Under the pieces are notes generated by a model. That model made no database searches and was not told the DNA's origin. It saw nothing but the letters and a program-made list of their open reading frames with translations. The translations under genes and the position numbers were made by a program. From Colocasia esculenta (lineage: Eukaryota > Streptophyta > Magnoliopsida > Alismatales > Araceae), in assembly GCA_014218235.1 (NCBI GenBank), contig CM024755.1, forward strand, positions 81,289,960 to 81,353,959: a stretch of 64,000 nt of DNA. Direction: 5' to 3'. Shown in pieces: positions 54,570 through 64,000 of the stretch. Numbering within the stretch: position 1 is the first letter of the stretch; every line of letters begins with the position of its first letter.

Positions 54570-56530
54570 ATCACTGCTAGTCCATTGTGTTTGCTTCATG
54601 GTCACCGTCACCATTTGATTGTGACGGGACCTTTGAGGAGTCTTGTCAGGCTTCTGCCAATTTGTATCCTTTCTAGGTGTTTCTGTCATTTTTCAATATC
54701 CTGTGGTCTTTTCAGTCATTTAGTGACTTCTTGGGGTACACGTCATTTCTTAGCTCCCTAGGGTTTTAGGGTCATTTCTTGACCTCCCAGGGGTTTTCAG
54801 CCATTTCTTGACCTTTAACAGGGATTTCTGCCATTTCTTGGCGATCCCAAGGTCGGGAAGCCATAAGCTGAGCCTAGGAGAATGCATACTGCTTCAAAGA
54901 AGTGTTGTGGGTACCGCTCCACCGAGTCGTGCAACAGCACGAGCCATATGGTTTCCTCCCTTTTAAGGGACTTTTCTACCACTTCTTGCTTTTAAGGAGT
55001 TTACTGCAGTTTCTAGCTTTGCTAAGATTTTTCCGCAATTCTCCACCCTTTAAAGGATTTTGCTGTAATTCCCTGCCCTTTTTGGGACCTCTGCAACTTT
55101 TCCTTATCAGTATATTTCTGCAAACATCGGCCGCTATGATCAGAGAATTGAAAACTTGGCCAATGTTGTCTTTTGAAGAAGGAAACCGTATGAGACTTGG
55201 ACAATATTGTATCCATAATTGTCCAAGAGCTCTTTGCCTTTTTTTGACGTTTCTAGGCGCCTCTGCCATTTCTTGGCCTTTTCTGATCTTTTGCCATTAG
55301 CTGACATCCCGGGTTTTTTCCATCATTTCTTGACTCCCCCGAGCAGTTCTGGACATTTTCATCATTGATTGGCTTCCCCGGATGCTTCTGTCATTTCTTG
55401 GCGTTTGCTAACATTTTCGTCATTTCCCGACTCTTCCCGGATGTTCCTGCCATTTCTTGGCTTTCTTGGACATCTCTGTCATTTCTTTGCTTCCTCAGAG
55501 CAGTCCCGGGTATTTCCGCCATTGCTTGACTTCCCTGGGTGCTTCTGCCATTTCTTGGTGTTCTTGAGTGCTTCGGCCATTTGTTGACTTCCTCAGGTGT
55601 CTTCACCATTGATTGGCATGCTCGGACATTTCCGTCATTTGTTAACTTCTCCGAGTGGTTCCGGGTATTTCTGTCATTGGTTGACTTTTCCAGACATTAC
55701 TGCCATTTCTGGGCGTCCCTGAGTGCTTTGGCCATTTGTTGACTTCCTCATGTGTCTTTGCCATTTATTGACATACTCGGACATCTCAGTCATTTACTAA
55801 CTTTTCCGAGTATCTTTAGCAAGTGAGATTAACTTAGGCTCGACCTAAGAGAGCGCACGCCACTTCAGAGAAGTGACGTGGGCACCGCTCCACCGAGTCG
55901 TGCCAACGGCATTCCTGCTTTGAACTCTGTTGCCTTTGGAGTTTGCCAGGGGCTTCGTGCCATTGTTTGGACCGACCAAGGGTTTTCATGCAATTCTTCA
56001 AACTTCGTGAGGGCTTACATGTAGTTTTCCCTTAAACTGGAGAATTTCTGCCATTTTTTCAATGGCAGGGGCATTTCTGTAATTTTTCCCACAACCGGAG
56101 AGTTTTTGCACCTTTCAAGGGTCTTCCTACAATTTTCTAGGTAGCAGAGGGACCTTGCGATTCTGCACCATTTGGAGATTTTTCTGCAATTTCTAACCCT
56201 TCAGGGGTATTTCTGCACTTTCTCCCACAAACTGGGGTATTTCTGTAATTTTCTGGTCTTTAAGGGCTTTTCTGCAATTTACCACAAATTAGAGGCTTCT
56301 GTGTAAATTTTTTGAACAGCAAGACCATTTCTGCAATTTTCCCCCCTGACCGGAGTATTCCTGCAATTTTCCTCATATCAGAGGTATTTCTGCAATTTTC
56401 TGCTCTTCCCAAGGCCTTTATGTGATTTCCCACAAGCCGGGGGCTTCTGTGCAATTTTTCGGACAGTAGGGGTGTTTCTATAAATTTTCCCCTCACTAGG
56501 ATATTTCTGCAATTTTCGGATAGCAGAAGA
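54570..56530. repeat. Degenerate pyrimidine-rich tandem array (about 2 kb)
   Basis: Built of diverged units of about 30-40 bp around CCATTTCTTGAC/GG followed by a C/G-rich bridge; about ten near-exact CATTTCTTG copies are visible between 54740 and 55560. From about 56040 the core changes to TTTCTGCAATTTT. A larger segment containing ACCGCTCCACCGAGTCGTGC is repeated at 54913 and 55884, 971 bp apart. No coding content is supported. Confidence 0.75.
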
Positions 56531-56555
56531 CTTTTCTATGATTTTGCACACTTCA

Positions 56556-56885
56556 TGGGTTTCCGGAGGTGGGGTACCTCCGGTTGGGTTTGGACCGGAG
56601 GTGGGTGCCTCCGGTTGGATGTTTGGTGGACTGGAGGCGGGGTGTCTCCGGTTGGGTTTGGACCGGAGGTGGGTGTCTCCGTTCGGATGTTTAGTGGACT
56701 GGAGGTGGGGGTACCTTCGATTGGGTTTGAACCGGAGGTGGGTGCCTTCGGTTGGATGTTTAGTGGACCAGAGGTGGGGGAACTTTTGGTTGGGTTTGAA
56801 CCGGAGGTGGGTGCCTCCAGTTGGATGTTTAGTGAGCTGGAGGTGAGGGTACCTCCGGTTGGGTTTGGACCGGAGGCACCCCCTT
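56556..56885. repeat. 69-bp minisatellite, about five units
   Basis: TTGGGTTT recurs at about 56584, 56652, 56721, 56790 and 56859, a step of 68-70 bp. Each unit holds both ACCTCCGGTT and ACCGGAGGTG, so it can fold on itself. The period of 23 codons leaves open frames on both strands, giving repetitive proteins that are probably not real. Related words continue to about 57245. Confidence 0.85.
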
Positions 56886-57245
56886 GGAGATGGGCAAAAA
56901 TCCCCCAAGGGTGGAGAGCTTCACAAGGAGGGCCAAGGAGGAGATGGTCCAAAGACCCCTTGGAGAGGCCAAACTCCAAAGAGGGGGCCTCCAACCCTTC
57001 CAAGGAGGGAGAGAGGGTCCAAGACCCCCTCCAAGTTAACACCCCCTCCCCCCCCTCCTTTTATAGAAGTGAGGGGGGTGAAGAGGAGGGGGACCGGAGG
57101 GGACCCCCTTCAGTTGGGTGACAACTGGAGGGTGGGGGGGTGTCTCTGGTTTGGATGAGAGAGGGACCGGAGGGGGGGGGGTACCTCCGGTTTGGGCTTA
57201 CCGGAGGTACCCCCACCTCCGGTTTTGGCTCAACTGGAGGTGGGG

Positions 57246-58324
57246 GTATTTGGTCCCCTTTTTTTTGGGGGGGGGGATATTTTGGTATTTTTGGGTTTTT
57301 TGTGAGATTTTTGGGAATTTTGAGATTTCTGGTGGTTTTTTTTTGGGTTTTTTAAGGAAATTTTGGAGTTTTGGGGAATTTCAGCGAATTTTGGGGTTCT
57401 GTGAGTTTTTTTGGGAATTTCGGGTATTTTCAGAAATGGATATTTTCTGAGAATTTTGGGGAATTTTGAGGAACTTTGGTATTTTGGAGTTTTGGGGATT
57501 TTTGAGGTATTTGCTTTTTCTGGAGGTTTGGATTTTGGGAATGGGTGTTTTTGGTTTGGAATTTTTTTTTATGTGCCAACAGACTCCAAATGGCTTTTGC
57601 CTTTTTTTTGGGAGGGGGGAGGAGATGGAGGGGAGGGGAACATTTCTATAACTAACTATGTTATCGATGGAGGAAATAAATAGAAGATTAGTAATTTTTC
57701 ATATGTGCTTAATAATCCATCTGTTGCTTTCTTTCCTCACTGCATGACATGTCATATACTGTCATCTAACATATTCCATATGCTTCCATTATGAAATTGT
57801 GGCAATGTTTTCGCATCTTCTCATTGTGAGTCAAGTGTAAAATAGTACAGATGTGAGAAAACATTGCTGAAGAGGTGAAACTAGAGCAGAGGAAAACTTA
57901 CTAAGTCAAAGAAATGCTTTTGGATCCTCCCTTTGTTTCCTACATCTTTCCATTGGTTAAAAGGGTGTTCCTATGTGAGAAATCAGATACTCTATATTTT
58001 GAAGTCTCCTCACTAACTGCATAGTGCATTCTTTCTATACATATACCTGGGGCCCTGGGGCCCAAAGTAGTGTACTACGATTATGAATCTGTGTGAAGAT
58101 CATAATTTCTGATGTGTTTCTGGTTTACTAATGGAATATTCTACTGAAGGTTATATGGTGACACTGTGGTAGTAATATGCAGGTAGGACTATCAGCTAGA
58201 CTTACTCGTAAAGTTGCATATTTTTCTTTGTCAAGGATGATAACTAGTTAAATTCCTTATTTTTCTTGCATATTCTTAAGCTTCAGAAATAGGTTCTAAA
58301 AAGTGTATAGGATAAAACTAATAA
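57246..58324. other. G/T-rich then AT-rich stretch, no gene seen
   Basis: 57246-57620 consists of GGGG and TTTTGGGAATTT words that look like a degraded array. 57660-58324 is ordinary AT-rich sequence. Nothing coding is supported. Confidence 0.4.
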
Positions 58325-59147
58325 TAGGGTGTTTGGTTGCAGTTTTTTTATCAATTTTTTCTCTTAAATTTAAAAAGAAGAAGGGCTGACAAGTAGACGT
58401 GTTTGGTAAGTAATTTTTTATTTTAGGGAAGAAATTTTATCTTATGTAAATCTAAATCTCTCCAAAATAAAAATAAGTACGAACTATTTTTTTTTTAAAC
58501 ACACATGGCTCCCTCCTCTCTTCTCCTGACTGCTCCACCCCCCCCCCCCAGATCCCCCCCTCCTCCCCCCCCTCCCTCCTCCGCCGCCCCCTCCTCCTCC
58601 CCCCCACCTGCCGGAAGCCCCCTTCCCTACGGCCCCCTCTCCTCCGCCCTCCTCCTCCCCCCCCCCCCCCTGCGCGCCCTCCTCCTCCCCCCCCCCCCCC
58701 CTGCGCACCCTCCTCCTCCCCCCCCCCACCCGCCGAAAGCCCCCCTCCCCTGCGCCCCCCCTCCTCCTCCCCCCCACTGGACCCCTTGCGCCGCCCCCTC
58801 CTCTCTCCTCCTCCCCCCCCCCTTGCATGGGCCCTCCTCCTCCTCCCCCCCCTTGCATGGGCCCTCCTCCTCCTCCCCCCCGCCCTGCGTTGCGCTGCAC
58901 CCTCCTCCTCCTTCCCCCCTGCGCGCGCACTCCTCCCCCCCGGCATCGCGCCCTTCTCTTCCTCTCCCCCCCCCCCCGCCGGAAGACCCCCTCCAAACAA
59001 ATTTTACATAATTTTTAAAAATTGATACTTCTTGCCAAACAACTAAGTACTGTTTTTCTTAATTTTAAAATTTTAATCAAAATCGAACACATCATTATTT
59101 TTTAGATATAAATAGTTTTTTTTTTTAAATTGCTCTCAAACACCCTA
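58325..59147. mobile_element. Tourist-like element (823 bp) with C-tract core, TSD TAA
   Basis: Terminal repeats TAGGGTGTTTGGTTGC and, on the other strand, TAGGGTGTTTGAGAGC, with TAA on each side (58322-58324 and 59148-59150), as in PIF/Harbinger-derived Tourist elements. Subterminal GTGTTTGGTAAG and CTTGCCAAACAAC also pair. The centre (58537-58990) is made of C-tracts and CTCCTCC words. Long frames there are Pro- or Gly/Arg-rich artefacts of that composition. Confidence 0.72.
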
Positions 59148-59150
59148 TAA

Positions 59151-60283
59151 TGCACAAATTGAGTGAAAAAAAATCACAGTATTAGACACATTGCAAATGA
59201 GAGTAATTGTCCACAATAGTTGATAATCTTTGGGTGTCACTAACCTGTGCAATACAACTTTTTGTAAAAGAATTGTCACTGATATCTGTTGCTCATCTGA
59301 ACACTATGCAAAGAAGGAAAATTGTCTCTAGGTCTCGGAGTCCCTCCGAACACTGGGGGGAGGTTGAACATGAGGATGCCTTCATCCATGTCTGAACATC
59401 TTCATGATGGTGTACGTGGCCATGTGCAGCAGCATGTTTTATTGTGGAAAGAAAAGGAGTCTATATGCCTTGATAATCTCATCTGGATGTGGAGCTACAT
59501 CTGGAGCTGGAATTTCATGTGGCTGATGTCTGTAGTTTAGCTTACTTGTCTCTTTTTTTTTTAATCTCAGTCACATGAGAGCCAGAAACTGCGACGTAAG
59601 ACAGGAACATTGATGATCCTAGGATGCTGCCTATGTAATCTTGCCAAATTCTCTATGAGCTAATATCACCATCCAATGATGCTGACAATATATATGATCT
59701 CCTTTTACGTCTGAGGCTACATACTCGTGCGATGCTAGATGTGTCTATTGCATTGTATGTACAAAAGTTTTATTGATGGACATGAGATTGCAAGGACAAC
59801 ATATGTGCAAAAGGATAGAATAATATGACAACTTGATCAGGACAGACTTACTATTTTGTTTCTGGTTGTGACATGGTACCCACATTTGTTTTATTTGTGA
59901 GGAATTCCAGGTCACTTCCTCATAGACCTGCTATTCGTACTTGTTACGTGCTATTGTTATTCTTCTTCCCAGAGACATGCCGTTTCATATCTCTTATTAG
60001 TTGCTGATGATTTTCTCAACTTAGGTACTTATTGCTGTCACCTAGTTATGCTGATACATTTTCACCATATACATCTTATATTTCAGTTGGACAATTGTGA
60101 GATCTGCTCGTTTGATTAGGGCTATGGAACAGAACAGTCCTCAAGAAGTGGCATCTTGGTGCTGCTAATCAGAGTGAATGCCGGTAAATTCTCTCAGAAT
60201 GTTCCCATTGCTGAACTGGGCATTGTTATAACTGCCCCATTACATGCCTTGCTTGTGTGGTCACAGTATGTAGCAGTTTGCAC
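59151..60283. other. Intergenic or possible 3' gene sequence, not resolved
   Basis: A short frame at 59305-59394 (MQRRKIVSRSRSPSEHWGEVEHEDAFIHV split over two readings) looks protein-like, but no clear exon borders or start were found. The remainder is AT-rich. It might be a terminal exon of the upstream gene if exon 11 is not the last. Confidence 0.25.
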
Positions 60284-60890
60284 TAGGGTTTGCTAAATCG
60301 GATCGAATCGGTCCCAATTCGGCCAAATCAATGCAAATCAGAAATTTGCCAATTCTCGATTCACCCGATTCGCATATATATATATATACATCATTTAATT
60401 AAATATTTACTTAAGATATTATATGTAAATAAAGAAGTACATTCCATTTGAATCCAATAAAATACTTTGGATATTTAATATTTCATGTGATTTATTTGAA
60501 TTATAAAATTTTTAGTTAGGGTAAATTATGAGGGATTAGAAAGTTGGTATTTTGATGAAATCATTAAAGTCACGTTTTTTTTTCTAAGATGAGAGAGTTA
60601 ACTTTTTATTAGTAAGAGAGACATATATTTTAATTATTATTGAATTCAAATAGAAGGTATTTCCTTATTTACATATAAATACTTAAGATATTACATGTAA
60701 ATAAGCTGTTTCACCATGAGTTTACCATTGTATATATATTTCTGCATATATAATCATATACATACATGCGAATTGATCCGATTCGGGTCCGGTACGGCCG
60801 AATCGGATCAAATCAGTAAATTCCTGATTCGATTCCCGATTCTGATCCGGCCAAGCTGCAAAATCCGGCCAAGCATGGTTTGCAGTCCCT
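60284..60890. mobile_element. Candidate hAT-like non-autonomous element
   Basis: Left end TAGGGTTTGCTAAATCGG; right end, read on the other strand, AGGGACTGCAAACC. GATTCGG/CCGAATC words are enriched near both ends, as in hAT MITEs. A fold-back pair lies inside (near 60421-60462 and 60637-60681). No matching 8-bp duplication was found, so the borders are not secure. Confidence 0.4.
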
Positions 60891-62686
60891 GCATAGTTCA
60901 TTCACTGATTTACACCCTTAGTTCTGGTAATTCAGCGAGCTTTTGTCAGACCACCTGAAAGTATCCCTCCCCATCTTTCACACCTTCATGTTTTTGGAAG
61001 GATATGGTCTATCTGTATTACCTTCTTATTTATCTGACCGTCTGTTATCTGTGTGCTCTTACATAGGCCGCTTGCTTTTCTGTTATCTAATTTTTGTTCT
61101 CCAACTCGATATGGATTTTTGCAGGAATGCAACTGAACGTGTTGGTTAGGAATCTAGGATCTAGCGTAGATAGAGCTTTTTGTCCTCTTCTTTAATGTCT
61201 TGGTATCTTTCTGAATCAAGTTCAGGCTGGAGTCATCAACGTCGCTGTATATGTCATTTTATTATATGTTATCTGCAAAAGACCAGGGGAGGCCACACAC
61301 ACAGCATTACCGTCTCAGGGGTCAATATTTCATCCTCCTAAAGAGGGCATCTTGCTCTCCAGTGTGCTGCTTGTGATCAGCGTATCAATTGTTAGTTTCT
61401 AAAAATGGGGAAATTTTGAGGGAAAATGGTGCTTATTTTTTTAATATCCCGGTGGACGTATCCTCATCAAGAATCCAGTTCACATCGACATGCTACTACT
61501 AGGGATGGATGGCCATGTTAGTGCCTTGACTTGAGCAGATAGTTTTGGTTGGTCATGTGTTCCATGCGGTGCTCAATATTGAGAATCCTAGAGTAGTATT
61601 TATCGCAGAAAAATTGGTGGGAATCAGCTTGTAACGGCTCCTTTTGATTGCTTGCTGCCTGCTGACCGGTCTGCCCTAGATTTTCCTATTACTGGAAATT
61701 GCTTCAAGACATCTGACCTGATTCTGCTTTAGCGGGTCGGTTTCTAAGAGCATTAATTTCATGTACCTGGAGAAGATTCTTGGTCAACGCTGTTGGCCTG
61801 TGGATGTGTTATTGGGCTGTGAACGATTCTGGGATCGGTAGTTGCCAGCCAGCCCCCCAGCCGAGTGAGGACTCAGACTCGCTTCGGCGAAGGTTCTAGA
61901 GGTCCGAAAACATGCCGTCAGAGGGCCCTCTGAGCCATTCTTTACCCTTTTCTTTTGCCTTTTAACAAAAAGTCTCAAAGGGACCAAAGTGCGGTGGGCC
62001 CTTCTGGCCGAATTCGGAACCCCACTGGGCCGAAGTTGTTGGGATTTGCGTCTCTGGCTGGCAGAATAGGTGGAAGAGTATGTGTTACTTACCTTAGTTG
62101 GCTTCCTTTCGTCAGATAAGGGGGGTCAAGGAGCATTTAGAATTGGGAAAGGAAAATGATTTAGTAACACTTTTTGGTAACACATTAAAGTAACACACCA
62201 ATCAAAGTGCACCACAACATCATTATTTATGAGGTGTTTTTAATTTTTTATTTCAGTTGCTGATGTGGCACAGTTTTAATGGTGATGTTATCAAATGGTG
62301 TTACAAAACTGTTTCTCATTGGGAAATAGTTGAACACCACATTTTCTTGACAACTCAACACAACAATCAAAACACTGCACAACCCTCTCCTTTGCCAAGT
62401 GTTATATGTGTTCCTTCTTCACAACTGATGATGTGGCACATTTTTTTGGGTTGGAGTTAAGTTCGGTGTCCAAAAATTGTGTTGATAAATCAGTTGCCTT
62501 TAGAATTTGATCAGGTGGAAAAGTTTACATTGGCTTCTGAAGAGAGACTCGCTAAGTGGAAGGGTGGAGGCAGGGTTTCCATACCGCACTTGTGGCGCTA
62601 GTGGGAATGGCGATTTTATGTAGGTTTCTATGGATGCCATCATCTTGGTCATCTTTATCGTCATAAAGTTTTACTTCTCATAGTAT
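60891..62686. other. Intergenic sequence, no gene seen
   Basis: Ordinary AT-rich sequence with a GC-richer patch near 61840-62040. GTAACAC words at 62166-62193 and GTGTTAC near 62299 could mark a small inverted-repeat element, too weak to call. Confidence 0.35.
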
Positions 62687-63283
62687 TAGGGTTGTCAATG
62701 GATCTCTGATTTTCATTTAACCGACTCAATTTCATATTTTTTATAGGGTGTGGAATTTCAAAAAGAATTTTTTTATAGTTTAACATAAGCGAAAATAGAT
62801 ATTCGAATTCTTATAGGATGAGAAAGTGGAAACACTTAATTTTGTATCTATTTTTTTAATTTCTGATAACATTTTAATATATGCTATATAATATTTTTGT
62901 AAAAAAAAAACTCTTCAAATTCAAAGCTTTAACTTTTAAATTTTTAACTCCCTGTCCCTCATCTCCAATCTGTGCAAATTGATTAAATCAAATTATAATA
63001 ATAGGCCTTTAATATATATATATATATATATATATATGTAAAAATATGTATTATGGAAGGTAATATGCTCATTAGTATTTAATATTTTATTTTAAATTTG
63101 ATTTGATAGTGATTTATTAGAGAAACATGTGGTTAAAATTTTATTTGAAAAACCCATTTATTCTCGGGTTTTACTGAAATTCAATAGAATTTGATTTGGT
63201 TTGATTCGGGTTGACTCTAAATTAGGTTTGATTTCTTAAAAATCTTCTCTAAACCAAATCATACCAAATCATGAATACCCCTA
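62687..63283. mobile_element. Candidate hAT-like non-autonomous element
   Basis: Ends TAGGGTTGTCAATGG and, on the other strand, TAGGGGTATTCATGA; the inside is AT-rich with GGTTTGATTCGGGTTG near the right end. It includes a TA microsatellite (63012-63037). No target-site duplication matches. Confidence 0.4.
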
Positions 63284-64000
63284 GATATGATAGAAGAGAT
63301 TATTAATTTTACATTTAAAATTATTCATAAATCTAAGAGAATTTTGACTTCCGGTCCAAAAAATATCTTCAAAATTAGTTTTAAGTCCACCATTTGAAAA
63401 TTTTAATTTTTAGTCCTAAATTTGTTAAGTGTTAATTTTTTTTATCTTTCCTATTATCTCGTCACCCCTTTTTCCCCCCAAAACCCTATTCTATCCTTGA
63501 CTTGAGTGCGAACCAAATCCCCACCCTGTGGCGAACTGTATGATAACCAGATTAATTATTCTGAAAAGTTATTTACTTATTTCACTAATGGAAGAAGTAA
63601 TAGATGATGCTCTACGAGAAACATCACTAGATGATACACGGATGGGAGTGTTGATGTTAAAACATCGTTAGATTAATATTACACATACATATTATATAAT
63701 TACACATGTAAATATATGGTTTGTTTGTATAGATGTATTTTTTATCTTGGCATATGTAATTAGTATATGATATGTGTGGTGGCTGTTTTCTGCCACCTAA
63801 GCCCATTGCGTCAAGGCCCATCAGCGCCTTCCCTTTTGACGTGGCCTCCTCGGGCGGTCCCACGCCTCCGTACGGATCGGATGCAAGGGGACCCACGCGC
63901 TAGTCACCCCTAGCGGAGCGTTGCCGAGCTCGTTAGCAGACGGCTTCCGAACAGGGGCCTTAATCCTGCTGCGCGGAACAACCCTGGATATCACCGAACA
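63284..64000. other. Intergenic sequence to window end
   Basis: AT-rich to about 63770, then GC-richer. No coding frame or repeat end was recognised. Confidence 0.35.

Noticed and set aside
56378..57121. Repetitive frames of 168-188 codons on both strands
   Set aside because: The 69-bp repeat period is a multiple of three, which keeps frames open by chance.
58452..59011. Pro-rich and Gly/Arg-rich frames of up to 182 codons
   Set aside because: Translation of C-tracts; all three frames and both strands stay open.
62157..62313. Possible small MITE with GTAACAC ends
   Set aside because: Ends match only loosely and no target-site duplication is visible.
1..64000. Bacterial-type systems, CRISPR arrays, riboswitches, tRNA or rRNA genes
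   Set aside because: None seen on reading both strands; the window is plant repeat DNA with one spliced gene.

Overview
The window is plant nuclear DNA from a flowering plant; the species cannot be told from the sequence. The evidence is dense nesting of long-LTR Ty3/gypsy elements, iMet-tRNA-type primer sites, a Ty1/copia tail, small inverted-repeat elements with target-site duplications (TSDs), and one spliced gene with long AT-rich introns. No bacterial operons, tRNA/rRNA genes or CRISPR arrays were seen.

Region 1 (1-21346) is a cluster of one gypsy family with very long LTRs (about 3.68 kb). Five LTR copies are present: A (-, cut by the window edge), B (+), C (+), D (+) and E (-). A and C/D enclose a gag gene but no pol. 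E is attached to the 3' half of a pol gene (RNase H end, integrase, chromodomain-like tail) on the minus strand. D and E are joined end to end at their 3' ends, giving a palindrome of about 7.4 kb.

Region 2 (21347-36460) holds other gypsy elements of the Tekay/Del chromovirus type. First comes a minus-strand element (21347 to about 25634) with an LTR, an iMet primer site and a 2-kb leader but no coding sequence. Next is a plus-strand gag-protease-RT-RNase H-integrase element (about 25640-33370), broken by stops and frameshifts and split by a solo LTR of 4.09 kb with a perfect 5-bp TSD. Its 3' LTR (33371-36080) also acts as the 5' LTR of a second, truncated element with a primer site and a gag start.

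Region 3 (36461-41024) contains a diverged LTR related to the Region 1 family. It lies against the 3' end of a Ty1/copia pol, followed by a copia polypurine tract and LTR. A 348-bp hAT-type MITE with a perfect 8-bp TSD follows.

Region 4 (41025-53334) is the only convincing host-type gene, on the plus strand. Eleven exons are proposed. Exons 5-11 join in perfect phase and encode a Transposase_24-like (Ptta/En/Spm) domain followed by an AT-hook. Exons 1-4 are less certain and show possible decay. Its introns hold a 3.0-kb antisense LTR element with perfect TSDs and an unrecognised reading frame, a 674-bp inverted-repeat element, and GA-rich tandem repeats.

Region 5 (53335-64000) is mostly repeat and intergenic DNA: degenerate pyrimidine-rich tandem repeats, a 69-bp minisatellite, a Tourist-like element filled with C-tracts, and two weaker hAT-like candidates.

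The most interesting signal is shared across unrelated-looking LTRs. A short hairpin with differing but paired stems lies 332-392 bp before the 3' end of every LTR family in the window. A second pair of hairpins is conserved between two Tekay LTRs.
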